Source: Saccharibacillus soli
GTDB taxonomy: Bacteria; Bacillota; Bacilli; Paenibacillales; Paenibacillaceae
NCBI GenBank assembly: GCA_002189105.1
Contig: NIOB01000001.1
Span: forward strand, 744,001 to 808,000
DNA length: 64,000 bases
Direction: 5' to 3'
Shown: positions 35,767-44,740 of the stretch, one piece after another
How positions within the stretch are numbered: position 1 is the stretch's first letter
Layout of the letters: the number at the start of each line of letters is the position of its first letter
Translations under genes and position numbers: made by a program
The notes under the pieces: generated by a model
Seen by the model: the letters and a program-made list of their open reading frames with translations, nothing else
What the model was told of the DNA's origin: nothing
The model's database searches: none

Positions 35767-35922
35767 GCCTTACAAGGACCGAGACAGAAGGGAGAAGCGA
35801 ATCGTCGTCCCCGTTTCTTCTTTACCTTTCGGCCCTTTTGGTGACAGCAAAAGGCTATTTGTGCTGGATCAAGACAAGTCCGGTACAAAGGCCCATTCTA
35901 TCCACAAAAGGAGCCTAAACCC
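35767..35922 (+). other. panB upstream region
   Basis: No gene or clear terminator. An imperfect hairpin (GCCCTTTTG with CAAAAGGC around 35833-35858) lies in the middle, and AAAGGAG precedes panB. No T-box or known riboswitch was recognised. Confidence 0.4.
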
Positions 35923-36855
35923 ATGGCAGTAAAAAGAGCGTTAAACGTCGTGAAAATTAGCAAAATGAAACAGCAAAAGGATCGCCTCACCATGATTACG
36001 GCCTATGACTATCCATCCGCAAAACTGGCGGAGGAAGCCGGAATCGATCTCATTTTGGTTGGGGATTCGCTGGGTAATGTCGTATTGGGCTACAATTCGA
36101 CGATTCCGGTTACGCTGGATGATATGGTGTATCACACGCGGGCAGCGGCTCGCGGGGCGGAGAATACGTTTATCGTCGCCGATATGCCGTTCATGACGTA
36201 TCACGGAAGTCTGGATGAGACACTCAAAGGGGTGCGCCGCCTGATGCAGGAAGGTCACGCGCACGCCGTTAAGATGGAAGGCGGTATGGAGATCGCACCG
36301 GCGGTTAAAGCGATCGTGCAGTCCGGCGTTCCGGTGCTGGGACACATTGGCCTGACGCCGCAGTCGGTCAATACCATCGGTGGTTACCGCGTGCAGGGCA
36401 AAGATGCCGCAGACGCCAAGCGTCTGATGGACGAAGCCAAAGCGCTGGAAGCCGCGGGAGCTTTTGCGGTCGTGCTGGAGCTGGTGGCAGAAGAGACTGC
36501 CGCAGCGATTACGCGCGAACTGTCGATCCCCACGATTGGCATTGGCGCTGGCCGCGAATGTGATGGCCAGGTGCTGGTGTTCCACGATGTGGTCAAATAC
36601 GCCTCTCCTTATATGGAAAAACGCTTCGTCAAAACCTTCGCCGATGTGGGTACACAGATTCGTGAAGGCATCGAAGCTTATGTAGATGAAGTGAAGAATG
36701 GAGCTTTCCCTGCTGAAAATCATGTTTTTAAAGCCGATGAAGGCGTGAGTGAATCGCTGGGTTCCCTCTATGGCGGAAGCAAGGGTGGGGAAGAAGCTCT
36801 GCAAACGCAGACAGAGGCCTCCTCCGATAAAGAAAAGGTGGGCGCAAAGGCATGA
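35923..36855 (+). CDS. panB: 3-methyl-2-oxobutanoate hydroxymethyltransferase
   Basis: First committed step of pantothenate synthesis: ketopantoate from alpha-ketoisovalerate and methylene-tetrahydrofolate. ITAYDYPSAKLAEEAGIDL, VGDSLGNVVLGYNSTIPVTL and GHIGLTPQSVNTIGGYRVQG are family blocks; IGIGAGRECDGQVLV carries the metal and substrate region. 310 residues, about 30 longer than usual because of a low-complexity C-terminal tail rich in Gly, Glu and Lys. It overlaps panC by 4 bases. Confidence 0.96.
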   Translation: MAVKRALNVVKISKMKQQKDRLTMITAYDYPSAKLAEEAGIDLILVGDSLGNVVLGYNSTIPVTLDDMVYHTRAAARGAENTFIVADMPFMTYHGSLDETLKGVRRLMQEGHAHAVKMEGGMEIAPAVKAIVQSGVPVLGHIGLTPQSVNTIGGYRVQGKDAADAKRLMDEAKALEAAGAFAVVLELVAEETAAAITRELSIPTIGIGAGRECDGQVLVFHDVVKYASPYMEKRFVKTFADVGTQIREGIEAYVDEVKNGAFPAENHVFKADEGVSESLGSLYGGSKGGEEALQTQTEASSDKEKVGAKA

Positions 36856-37748
36856 GAATTGCAGCAACGATCAAGGAAGCTCGCGCCTTCATTGCCGAAC
36901 TGCGAACGGAACGTGCAGGTGCAGAGTCGGGCAATGTCGTAGGTTTTGTGCCAACAATGGGGTATCTGCATGAAGGCCATGCCAGTCTGCTGCGCCGGGC
37001 GCGTCAGGAATGTGGGATTGTGGTCCTGAGCATCTTCGTCAATCCCATCCAGTTTGGGCCGAATGAAGATCTGGATCGTTATCCGCGCAGCGAGGAAGCC
37101 GATCTGGCGCTGGCAGAGCGTGAAGGGGTGGATGTGGTATTCCTGCCTTCCGTGGAGGAGATGTATCCTCAGGAACGCAGAACGACGGTTACCGTGACCG
37201 GACTGACCGACGTGTTGTGCGGTGCTTCGCGCCCCGGACATTTTGACGGTGTAGCCACAGTGGTATCCAAACTGTTTCATATCATCAAGCCGGATCGCGC
37301 CTTCTTCGGGGCCAAGGATGCCCAGCAGGTTGCGGTGCTCCAGCAGATGGTGGTTGATCTGAACATGGATGTTGAGATTGTGCCATGCCCCATCGTGCGC
37401 GAAGCTGACGGTCTGGCTCTCAGCTCACGCAATGTGTACCTGAGCGCAGAGCAGCGAAGTGAGGCACTCGTGCTGTCCCGTTCGCTGCGCGAGGCGACAG
37501 CACGCATCGAATCATCGACGGACGTCACACCCCGGCAGATTGTAGAGAGTGTTCGTCAGGCCATCGAAGTTTCGCCGCTGGCTGAGATCGACTATGTACA
37601 GATGCTGAGTTTCCCGGCTCTTGCTCCCTTGAAGCACGAAGAGGATCTGTCTGAACTCCGCAAGTCGGGGGCATCCGTCATCCTGGCGCTGGCTGTCAAG
37701 TTCGGTTCCACCCGTTTGATCGACAATGCAATTATTTCGCTTAAGTGA
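36852..37748 (+). CDS. panC: Pantothenate synthetase
   Basis: ATP-dependent ligation of pantoate and beta-alanine. Class I-like nucleotide motif FVPTMGYLHEGHASLLRRAR (HxGH), FVNPIQFGPNEDLDRYPR, FFGAKDAQQVAVLQQMV and the KMSKS-like SSRNVYLS. 298 residues; 22 bases before panD. Confidence 0.96.
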   Translation: MRIAATIKEARAFIAELRTERAGAESGNVVGFVPTMGYLHEGHASLLRRARQECGIVVLSIFVNPIQFGPNEDLDRYPRSEEADLALAEREGVDVVFLPSVEEMYPQERRTTVTVTGLTDVLCGASRPGHFDGVATVVSKLFHIIKPDRAFFGAKDAQQVAVLQQMVVDLNMDVEIVPCPIVREADGLALSSRNVYLSAEQRSEALVLSRSLREATARIESSTDVTPRQIVESVRQAIEVSPLAEIDYVQMLSFPALAPLKHEEDLSELRKSGASVILALAVKFGSTRLIDNAIISLK

Positions 37749-37769
37749 AGCCTGAGGAGGCCTTTTGGC

Positions 37770-38153
37770 ATGTATAGAACGATGATGAAATCCAAGATTC
37801 ACCGCGCGACCGTAACGGAAGCAAACCTCAATTATGTTGGCAGCATCACCATCGATGAAGATCTGATGGACGCGGCTGATCTGCTGGAGAACGAGAAGGT
37901 TCAGATCGTGGACAATAACAACGGTGAGCGCCTGGAGACTTATGTGATTCCCGGTGAACGCGGCAGCGGCGTGATCTGTCTGAATGGAGCGGCTGCTCGG
38001 CGCGTTCAGCCTGGCGATACGGTAATTATTATCTCGTATGCTTCCATGTCTACAGAAGAAGCACGTGTGCATCAGCCAACCGTTGTATTCGTCGATGCGG
38101 GCAACCGTGCGGTGGAGACTTCGGCAAAAGAAGTTCACGCGACGATCCGATAA
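37770..38153 (+). CDS. panD: Aspartate 1-decarboxylase
   Basis: Pyruvoyl enzyme making beta-alanine for pantothenate. The proenzyme cleaves itself between Gly and Ser in [13 protein letters not shown] (Ser 25). [14 protein letters not shown] precedes it; [19 protein letters not shown] follows. 127 residues. GAGGAGG upstream of ATG 37770. Last gene of panBCD, followed by a terminator. Confidence 0.96.
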   Translation: MYRTMMKSKIHRATVTEANLNYVGSITIDEDLMDAADLLENEKVQIVDNNNGERLETYVIPGERGSGVICLNGAAARRVQPGDTVIIISYASMSTEEARVHQPTVVFVDAGNRAVETSAKEVHATIR

Positions 38154-38176
38154 AAAAAGCTTGGCTCGAAGAGGCA

Positions 38177-38226
38177 GCGATGTGCCTTCCACCGCAGGAT
38201 GCGGCGTGAAGGCCTCGCTTTTTTTA
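38177..38226 (+). terminator. Terminator after panD
   Basis: Stacked stems GCGA/TCGC (38177-38180, 38215-38218), GCCTTC/GAAGGC (38184-38189, 38208-38213) and CCGC/GCGG (38192-38195, 38201-38204), then seven T. Confidence 0.75.
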
Positions 38227-38314
38227 CGCTTTATCGGGTGGTGAAGAGTTTCCCAAACTGCTCTTTGTCTGTTATGCTGGTAAGGAAAACCGATTGAAAG
38301 GATTTATCGACACC

Positions 38315-41179
38315 ATGAAATTTGCCGTGCTGGATTTTGAAACGACGGGCACTCAGGCATCGGATGCCATCATTCAGATCGGACTGAGCGTCATTGACCA
38401 TGATCTGCGGATTACGGAGACTTACCAGTCGCTGGTGAATCCGGGCGTCCCGCTCCCCCCGTTCATTGCTGAACTGACGGGAATCCGCGAAGAACAGCTC
38501 GGCGAAGCTCCAGGGCTGGATGAAGCAATCATCGGCATGATTCCGCTTCTGGACGATGCCGTCCTGATCGGACACAACGTGGCATTTGATTTTGGATTTT
38601 TGCAGCGTGCGCTCGATCAGACCGGCTATCTGCCCTTTACCGGACGGATTCTGGACACGATCGATCTGCTTCGCATTTTGTATCCTTCGATCGCAAGCTA
38701 TCAGCTCGGCGCGGTTGCTTCGCAGTTTGGCGTTCCGCATGAGCGTCCGCATCAGGCGGATAGCGATGCGCTGGCGACAGCGCATGTTTTTTTGGAATGT
38801 CTACAGGAAGCCCGCTCCCTGCCGCTCATCACGCTTCAGCGTATCGCTGAACTTCTGGTAGGGGACAGCGATCTGGGGTGGTTTTTCCAGACGTTGGTCG
38901 AAGAGAAAGAGCTGGAGGCTCTGCCGGATGGCGGAGATTTCAAGTTCTATCGACAGTTTGCCCTGAAGGTTGGAGAGTGGGCAGAAGTGCCTCCGGCTCG
39001 GGATATTCGGGATGGAAATCCGCTCGAAGATGTTTCGTTTGAGGCCTTTTTACAGCAGGTTCAGGATAACCTGCGTGCCGAACTGCCAGGTTATGAGGAA
39101 CGCGAATCGCAGAACCTGATGTTTGGCAAAGTGCAAGAAGCGTTCGCCAGTGACAAACATCTGTTGATTGAGGCGGGAACAGGAACGGGCAAATCGCTCG
39201 GTTATCTGATTCCGTCCATTTACGAGAGCGTAAAAAACGATCGCAAAGTGATGGTCAGCACGCATACGATCAATTTGCAGGAGCAGCTCCGCGAACGTGA
39301 CGTTCCGCTGCTGAGTCGGGTCGTTCCCTTTGAATTCCGGGCTTCCGTGTTCAAGGGGCGCCAGCATTATCTATGTATGCGCAAGCTGGAACAGAAGATG
39401 GATCGTCGGGAATTTGTTCATCCTGCGGATGATGCGATGACAGCGGCGCAGTTGACCGTCTGGCTGACCCGCACGGACAAAGGCGACGACGAGGAGCTGA
39501 ATCTGGGCATTGGGCGGGGACAGGATTTCTGGGATACCGTAGCGAGTGAGACGGATTCCTGTCTGGGGCGTGCGTGTCCATGGTTCCGCAGCTGCTATTA
39601 CTATCGGGCCAAGCACGAAGCTTCAATGGCTGACGTCGTGGTGACGAATCATTCCAAGCTCTTCTCGGACGTCAAGGCTGACGATCAACTGCTGCCCGCA
39701 TATGAGCGGCTGGTCATCGATGAAGCTCATCATCTGGAGGACGTCGCAGGCAAGCACCTGGGTCTGCATCTGAAGTATTTCTCCTTCGTGCATGCCATGA
39801 CTCGTCTGTACAAGGACTCGAAGAATGGTCAGCTTCCAGCGCTGCGCCAACTGCTTGGCCGACTCGACCATCAGAAGGCAGGCGAATGGGCGAGAACCGC
39901 TGATGAGATGATTCCCGAACTGATCGACGCCAAGGAGAGCTGGGACAAGCTGACCGAGCTGCTGTATACGCTGCTGCCCGATCGGGTGGACCCATCTGCG
40001 CCAGAGGCCGGACAGCATACGCTGCGTCTAACCGCGGGCGAGTATCCGAAGGGTTGGGATATTTTGTCCAATCTGGAAGACCAGATCTATGTAGGACTGG
40101 GCGAGGTCATTCGGCGCGGAGAACGCATGGCGTCTTCCGTCAAGGAGGACAGCGGCGATTATACTGCCGAGGGGCTGGCGACCGACATCTCGGGGCTGCT
40201 GAAGGACTTATCGGAAGCCCGAGAGTCGCTTCGATTCTTCATGCGGCTTGATGATGGCGGAACCGTCTACTGGCTGGAAGGCAGTTCGCAATTTAAGAGC
40301 AAGTCGCTTCAGATGTATGCGGTGCCGATCGACGTCAGCGGCCAGCTTCAGCAGCACTTTTTTGATAAGAAAAAAAGCATTGTGCTCACTTCGGCCACCC
40401 TGTCGGTGGACAAGAAGTTCGATTACATGGTGGATCAGTTGGGGCTGCGGGAAGCGGCGTCACACAAGAGGCTGCTAACGGAAGTGCTGCCGTCTCCGTT
40501 TAATTACCGGGAGCAGGCTCTGCTTATTGTGCCACGCGATTTTCCAAGTGTGAAAGGGCAGACGGCGGATGCCGGCTTCCTGGCCGCATTGACCGACTCG
40601 CTGGCACGCACGGCGGAGGCGACCGATGGGCGAATGTTGGTGCTGTTCACCTCCTATCGGATGCTGCGCCAGGTGTATGATCCACTCAAGGAAATGCTGG
40701 CTTCTTCCGGGATCTCCTTGATTGGGCAGGGCGTGGACAGCGGCAGCCGCAGTCGGTTAACCCGGCGTTTTCAGGATAATCCGAAGTCGGTACTGCTCGG
40801 AACGAGCAGCTTCTGGGAAGGCGTGGACATTCCGGGGGATGCGTTGACCTGCCTCGCCATCGTTCGCCTGCCCTTCCAGCCGCCGAGTCATCCGCTGCTG
40901 GAAGCCAAAAGCGAGCTGCTCAAGCGTCAGAATCTCAATCCATTCATGAAATTGTCCGTACCGCAGGCTGTCATCCGCTTCAAGCAGGGATTCGGCCGGT
41001 TGATACGGACACGCCGCGACCGCGGCATCGTCATCGTGTACGACACGCGTGTGATCGAGTCGTATTATGGCAAACAATTTTTATATTCGCTTCCCGGCCC
41101 CAAAATGGAGCATATGGCTCTCGACCAGATCGTGCCGAGAGTCGCCGAATGGCTGGAGCCGGAAGCAAAGGCGGATTAA
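38315..41179 (+). CDS. dinG: ATP-dependent helicase DinG with exonuclease domain
   Basis: 954 residues. The N-terminal DEDD 3'-5' exonuclease domain (about residues 1-165) has FAVLDFETTGTQASDAIIQI and GHNVAFDFGFL. The helicase part has Walker A EAGTGTGKSLGYLIP, DEAH box VIDEAHHLEDVA, and motif VI FKQGFGRLIRTRRDRG. Four cysteines (LCMRKLE, then CLGRACPWFRSC with x4 and x5 spacing) match the Fe-S cluster site of XPD-like helicases such as E. coli DinG. ATG 38315 with AAAGGA upstream is preferred over TTG 38294. Likely role: resolving damaged or structured DNA. Confidence 0.94.
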   Translation: MKFAVLDFETTGTQASDAIIQIGLSVIDHDLRITETYQSLVNPGVPLPPFIAELTGIREEQLGEAPGLDEAIIGMIPLLDDAVLIGHNVAFDFGFLQRALDQTGYLPFTGRILDTIDLLRILYPSIASYQLGAVASQFGVPHERPHQADSDALATAHVFLECLQEARSLPLITLQRIAELLVGDSDLGWFFQTLVEEKELEALPDGGDFKFYRQFALKVGEWAEVPPARDIRDGNPLEDVSFEAFLQQVQDNLRAELPGYEERESQNLMFGKVQEAFASDKHLLIEAGTGTGKSLGYLIPSIYESVKNDRKVMVSTHTINLQEQLRERDVPLLSRVVPFEFRASVFKGRQHYLCMRKLEQKMDRREFVHPADDAMTAAQLTVWLTRTDKGDDEELNLGIGRGQDFWDTVASETDSCLGRACPWFRSCYYYRAKHEASMADVVVTNHSKLFSDVKADDQLLPAYERLVIDEAHHLEDVAGKHLGLHLKYFSFVHAMTRLYKDSKNGQLPALRQLLGRLDHQKAGEWARTADEMIPELIDAKESWDKLTELLYTLLPDRVDPSAPEAGQHTLRLTAGEYPKGWDILSNLEDQIYVGLGEVIRRGERMASSVKEDSGDYTAEGLATDISGLLKDLSEARESLRFFMRLDDGGTVYWLEGSSQFKSKSLQMYAVPIDVSGQLQQHFFDKKKSIVLTSATLSVDKKFDYMVDQLGLREAASHKRLLTEVLPSPFNYREQALLIVPRDFPSVKGQTADAGFLAALTDSLARTAEATDGRMLVLFTSYRMLRQVYDPLKEMLASSGISLIGQGVDSGSRSRLTRRFQDNPKSVLLGTSSFWEGVDIPGDALTCLAIVRLPFQPPSHPLLEAKSELLKRQNLNPFMKLSVPQAVIRFKQGFGRLIRTRRDRGIVIVYDTRVIESYYGKQFLYSLPGPKMEHMALDQIVPRVAEWLEPEAKAD

Positions 41180-41204
41180 TTTTTTTCCCTGGGAGGGACC
41201 TTGA

Positions 41205-41894
41205 ATGAAAGCGGAAAAAATCTCGGAAGCCGTCGTTCGCAGACTTCCCGTTTACCTGCGTCACTTGACTGAATTGCACAAACGCGAAGTGATGACCGTA
41301 TCGTCGCAGGAGCTTGGACAGAAGCTGGATCTCAACCCGGCGCAAATTCGGAAGGATCTCGCGTATTTCGGCGATTTTGGGCGTAAGGGCATCGGTTATG
41401 ATGTCTCGTACCTGATCGAAAAAATTCGCCATATCCTCAAATTGGATCGCCAGATTAATGTCGCCCTGATCGGTGCCGGTAATCTGGGGCATGCACTGTC
41501 CAACTACAATATGTATCTAAAAGAAAGCATGAAGATCGTTGCGGTATTTGACTCTTACCAGCCCAAGATTGGCACGCATATCAACATGTTGACCGTGCAG
41601 CCCATCGATGAGCTGAAAGAGACGGTTGCCGAGAAAAACATTCGCGTCGGCATCATTACGGTACCGGATTCCGAGGCGCAGCGAGTTGCTGACCAGCTGG
41701 TCGAATCGGGTGTGGAAGCGATTTTGAACTTTGCTCCAACGGTGCTCAAAGTCCCGTCGCAAGTACGTATTCATGCCGCTGACTTTACGACCGATCTGCT
41801 CAGTCTGGCTTATTATCTCGATAACGGAAACGGAAACGGAAAGGAAGCCGAAGTCCATGACAACGACAAACAACCCGAAAAAGTGGATCATTAA
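41205..41894 (+). CDS. rex: Redox-sensing transcriptional repressor Rex
   Basis: Senses the NADH/NAD ratio and represses fermentation and respiration genes. Winged helix at the N-terminus (ISEAVVRRLPVYLRHLTELH, QELGQKLDLNPAQIRKDLAY, FGDFGRKGIGYDV) and a Rossmann domain with VALIGAGNLGHALSNY. 229 residues; the C-terminal tail beyond about residue 205 is low complexity (DNGNGNGKE) from a GGAAAC triplication and overlaps mtaD by 38 bases. GGGAGG before ATG 41205. Rex between dinG and mtaD is unlike Bacillus, where rex is elsewhere. Confidence 0.93.
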   Translation: MKAEKISEAVVRRLPVYLRHLTELHKREVMTVSSQELGQKLDLNPAQIRKDLAYFGDFGRKGIGYDVSYLIEKIRHILKLDRQINVALIGAGNLGHALSNYNMYLKESMKIVAVFDSYQPKIGTHINMLTVQPIDELKETVAEKNIRVGIITVPDSEAQRVADQLVESGVEAILNFAPTVLKVPSQVRIHAADFTTDLLSLAYYLDNGNGNGKEAEVHDNDKQPEKVDH

Positions 41895-43161
41895 AAACGG
41901 TGTATTTGCTACAGGTCAAGCCATCGTTGAGGGCTGTATGGTTATTGAGGACGGAATGATTGCCTACATTGGAAGCCAGGAGCCTGAAGATGCAAGCCAG
42001 CTTCCATCTGTTGAGGGTAAGGGACTGCTGTTTATGCCCGGACTGGTCAACAGCCACGGACATACGGCGATGTCGCTGCTGCGCGGTTATGGCGATGATA
42101 TGGTGCTTCAAGAATGGCTGCAAACGAAGATGTGGCCGATGGAAGCCAAGTTTACGTCGGATGACGTCTACTGGGGCAGCTCGCTGTCCATTGTCGAGAT
42201 GCTCAAGAGCGGAACGACGACATTCCTCGATATGTACGACCATATGGATCGCGTAGCCCAGGTCGTTGATGAGTCCGGTATGCGTGCCGTTTTGGCACGC
42301 GGCGTAATCGGTCTGTGTTCGGAAGAAGAACAGGAACGCAAGCTGGCGGAATCCATTGCTTTTGCGAAAAACTGGCATGGTGGAGCAAACGGTCGAATCA
42401 CTGTGATGATGTCGCCGCATGCTCCATATACCTGCCCACCGGCTTACATCGAACGCTTCGTTCAGGCGGCGCATGATCTGGATCTGCCGCTGCATACGCA
42501 TATGTCGGAAACGGCGGCAGAAGTGCAGCAGAACGTGAACGATTATGGCCTTCGCCCGGTCGCTCATCTGGAGAAGCTGGGCTTCTTCTCCCGCCCTTCC
42601 CTTGTCGCTCATGCGGTGCATCTGACTGACGAGGAGATCGAGATTCTTGCGGCCAACAAGGTTGCCGTGTCCCATAACCCGGGCAGCAACCTCAAGTTGG
42701 CAAGCGGTGTGGCAAAAGTACCGCAGATGTTAAAAGCTGGCGTGGTTGTCTCGCTTGGCACCGACAGCTCGGCCAGCAACAACAATCTCGATATGTTTGA
42801 AGAGATGCGTCTGGCAGCCTTGATTCATAAAGGCGTGTCCGGTGATCCAACGGCGGTTCCTGCGCTGGAAGCTCTGCGCATGGGGACGCTATACGGGGCA
42901 CAGTCGCTGTATCTGGACAATCTGGGAACGCTGGAAGCCGGCATGAAGGCGGACTTTATCGCCCTTGACGTCGATCAAGCTCATTTCCTGCCGCGCACGG
43001 ACTATATCTCGCATGTCGTCTACTCCGCTGCTGGACAGGATGTTCGACATGTGTGGGTAGAGGGACGCCAGGTTGTCAAAAATAGAGAATGCCTGCTGCT
43101 TGACGAAGAGAAGATTCGCTTTGAAGCGCAGGCGGCATTTGAAGGGCTGCTCGCCCGTTAA
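41857..43161 (+). CDS. mtaD: 5-methylthioadenosine/S-adenosylhomocysteine deaminase
   Basis: Amidohydrolase-family deaminase of adenosine-type nucleosides. Metal site: LVNSHGHTAMSLLRGYGDDM, HTHMSETAAEV, LVAHAVHLTDEEI and LGTDSSASNNNLDMFEEM. 434 residues from ATG 41857, inside the end of rex; longer forms lie in rex. The ribosome site is weak (GGAAG about 10 bases upstream), consistent with translational coupling to rex. It recycles methylthioadenosine or SAH; other substrates are possible for this group. Confidence 0.9.
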   Translation: MTTTNNPKKWIIKNGVFATGQAIVEGCMVIEDGMIAYIGSQEPEDASQLPSVEGKGLLFMPGLVNSHGHTAMSLLRGYGDDMVLQEWLQTKMWPMEAKFTSDDVYWGSSLSIVEMLKSGTTTFLDMYDHMDRVAQVVDESGMRAVLARGVIGLCSEEEQERKLAESIAFAKNWHGGANGRITVMMSPHAPYTCPPAYIERFVQAAHDLDLPLHTHMSETAAEVQQNVNDYGLRPVAHLEKLGFFSRPSLVAHAVHLTDEEIEILAANKVAVSHNPGSNLKLASGVAKVPQMLKAGVVVSLGTDSSASNNNLDMFEEMRLAALIHKGVSGDPTAVPALEALRMGTLYGAQSLYLDNLGTLEAGMKADFIALDVDQAHFLPRTDYISHVVYSAAGQDVRHVWVEGRQVVKNRECLLLDEEKIRFEAQAAFEGLLAR

Positions 43162-43185
43162 TCCGCACATCAGGAGGAAGCAAAC

Positions 43186-43707
43186 GTGAGCAAGCGCACC
43201 AAAATCATTCTTCTGGCTGTGCTCGTTGTGTTGATTCTGCTCTCGGCAGCTTATCTGTACTACATGCTCTCGATGCAGAAACGAACGGCTGAACGCGATG
43301 CGGCGATCACGCGCGCGACTCAGCAGGCGCAGTTGACGGAAGTGTCCCAGGCAGACAAATGGGTCTGGGGCGACAATTCGATCTTCTGGGTAATCCAGGG
43401 CAAGAATGCCGCTGGCGAAGAAGAATATGTCTGGCTGAAATACAAAGAGGATGGCACGCCAGCTGAAGGTCAAAATTCAGTATTTACGCTGCCGCTTGCC
43501 GGTACGGTGATTCGTGACGACATGACTGTCCGCTTCAAGGCCGAACTGCCTGAAGCCAAACCTCTGCGAATTCTGCCCGGTATATATGCCAGTCAATATG
43601 TGTGGCAGATCTTCTATCAGCAGGGGGACATGAAGTATTACCGGTTCTACAGCATGAAGGATGGGGCCGCCGTGGGTAAAACGGTGGAACTACCGGATTG
43701 GAAATAG
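43186..43707 (+). CDS. YpmB-like DUF5590 protein
   Basis: 173 residues: one N-terminal membrane anchor (KIILLAVLVVLILLSAAYLY) and an external domain with WVWGDNSIFWVIQGKNAAGE and YVWLKYKEDG, the DUF5590/YpmB pattern. GTG 43186 follows AGGAGG. In Bacillus subtilis ypmB lies between dinG and aspB-asnS, so its position a few genes after dinG fits. Function unknown; it closes this transcript, with a terminator 70 bases later. Confidence 0.82.
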   Translation: MSKRTKIILLAVLVVLILLSAAYLYYMLSMQKRTAERDAAITRATQQAQLTEVSQADKWVWGDNSIFWVIQGKNAAGEEEYVWLKYKEDGTPAEGQNSVFTLPLAGTVIRDDMTVRFKAELPEAKPLRILPGIYASQYVWQIFYQQGDMKYYRFYSMKDGAAVGKTVELPDWK

Positions 43708-43776
43708 GCCAAGTATGAAAGCTTATTGCAGTTGGCGCAACTTTTCCGATTTTTGCGCAAGCCTCATCTGCATATC

Positions 43777-43809
43777 AAAAGCCCCTTCGCTTGTGCGAGG
43801 GGCTTTTTT
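43777..43809 (+). terminator. Terminator after YpmB-like gene
   Basis: A 14-bp stem AAAAGCCCCTTCGC (43777-43790) with GCGAGGGGCTTTT (from 43795), loop TTGT, then T-run. Confidence 0.88.
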
Positions 43810-43866
43810 GCGTTTAAATAAATGGAAAGGCAGCGCAGCAAAATGAAGGATGCAAGAAGGGATTGA

Positions 43867-43946
43867 GCTTGCTTTTGAACGTTTTATAGGAAGTGAAAAG
43901 GCCCATGAAAGGAGGCTTTTCCCGTTCAAAGTCGTGCCAAGCAAGC
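43867..43946. repeat. Nested inverted-repeat element
   Basis: Three inverted repeats nest within 80 bases: GCTTGC/GCAAGC (43867-43872, 43941-43946), TTTGAACG/CGTTCAAA (43874-43881, 43923-43930) and GAAAAG-CC/GGCTTTTC (43895-43903 with one bulged base, 43914-43921). The apical loop carries AAAGGAGG (43908-43915). There is no T-run, so it is not an ordinary terminator, and no matching gene start follows. Function unknown. Confidence 0.55.
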
Positions 43947-43988
43947 ATTTGTGTGACCTGACGTAAATTAGAAAATGGGAAAACGGTG

Positions 43989-43997
43989 TGATATACT
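43989..43997 (+). promoter_or_regulatory. Extended -10 promoter of the FtsH-like operon
   Basis: TGATATACT at 43989-43997, with TTAGAA at 43968-43973 as a weak -35. About 195 bases of leader follow before the gene at 44198. Confidence 0.45.
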
Positions 43998-44019
43998 TAT
44001 CCTCATCGAAGAGGTAAAT

Positions 44020-44163
44020 TTGGATAAAAGAAAGATTTCGGCAGATTCACTGGCCGGAGCATTTGCTTTCGGCAAACGCCAAATGCACATGACCATGTCG
44101 CTGCGAAGTCGCAGAACCTGTCCATGTGTTCGACCGTTGATGGATGTCATGCTCTTACCTTAG
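44020..44163 (+). CDS. Possible small ORF, 47 aa
   Basis: A TTG-started frame with GAAGAGG 5 bases upstream encodes a basic 47-residue peptide (MDKRKISADSLAGAFAFGKR) with a CPC motif and several Met and Arg residues; it ends 34 bases before the next gene. No homologue is recognised. It could be a small protein, a leader peptide, or chance. The spacing to the ribosome site is somewhat short. Confidence 0.35.
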   Translation: MDKRKISADSLAGAFAFGKRQMHMTMSLRSRRTCPCVRPLMDVMLLP

Positions 44164-44197
44164 GCTCTAACAACAGCAAGAAGAGGAGAAATGCCCA

Positions 44198-44740
44198 TTG
44201 AAAATTCGCGTCTTACCCGTTGCGATTACTGCTGCACTGTCTCTGCTCGTCCTGCTCGGCGGCTGGTTCCTGTATCGCCAAGCCGCACTTGAGCGTCCGA
44301 TTGAAAAAATGTTGAGTCAATATCCGGGCGTTACCAGCGCCCAGGTCACTATTACCCAAAACAAAGCCTTATTGAAACTTGATCTACAATCGAATGTTGA
44401 TGTTCGTGCATTGATCGCTCAACTGCGCAAAGAAGAGGGTTCGCTGCTCGGCAGTCGCACCGTTGCGCTCGACATTGCCGACCATTCGACTCCTGAGATT
44501 GATCGCTTATGGAAACAAGCTTCCTTCTCCGTTGCCGAAGCAATGGCGAACAAGCGTTATACCATGATTCCGGATACCCTGACGAAGATCCAGAACCAAC
44601 ACGGCGGCTATACGATCTCAAGCGGCATGGACGATCATTACGTCTATGTAGCCCTGAGTTCTGCATCCGACAAAAACGCCAACAAATATATCATTTTGCC
44701 GCTGACCGCGGCGACCGGAACTGGAGGAAACAACAATGCC
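44198..44740 (+). CDS. Membrane-anchored protein of unknown function
   Basis: 181 residues: N-terminal membrane segment (VAITAALSLLVLLGGWFLYR) and an external domain. The part after the anchor (MLSQYPGVTSAQVTITQNKA, then DVRALIAQLRKEEGSLLG) resembles in pattern the small alpha/beta ring-building or BON-like domains, but this is weak. TTG 44198 has AGAGGAGAA about 8 bases upstream. Its stop lies right at the start of the FtsH-like gene, so the two are co-expressed and probably work together in the membrane. Confidence 0.72.

Noticed and set aside
35650-35860. T-box riboswitch upstream of panB
   Set aside because: GGGCGGTACC and CGTCCCC resemble T-box fragments, but the full T-box sequence, specifier loop and terminator are lacking, and the same bases read as a protein frame.
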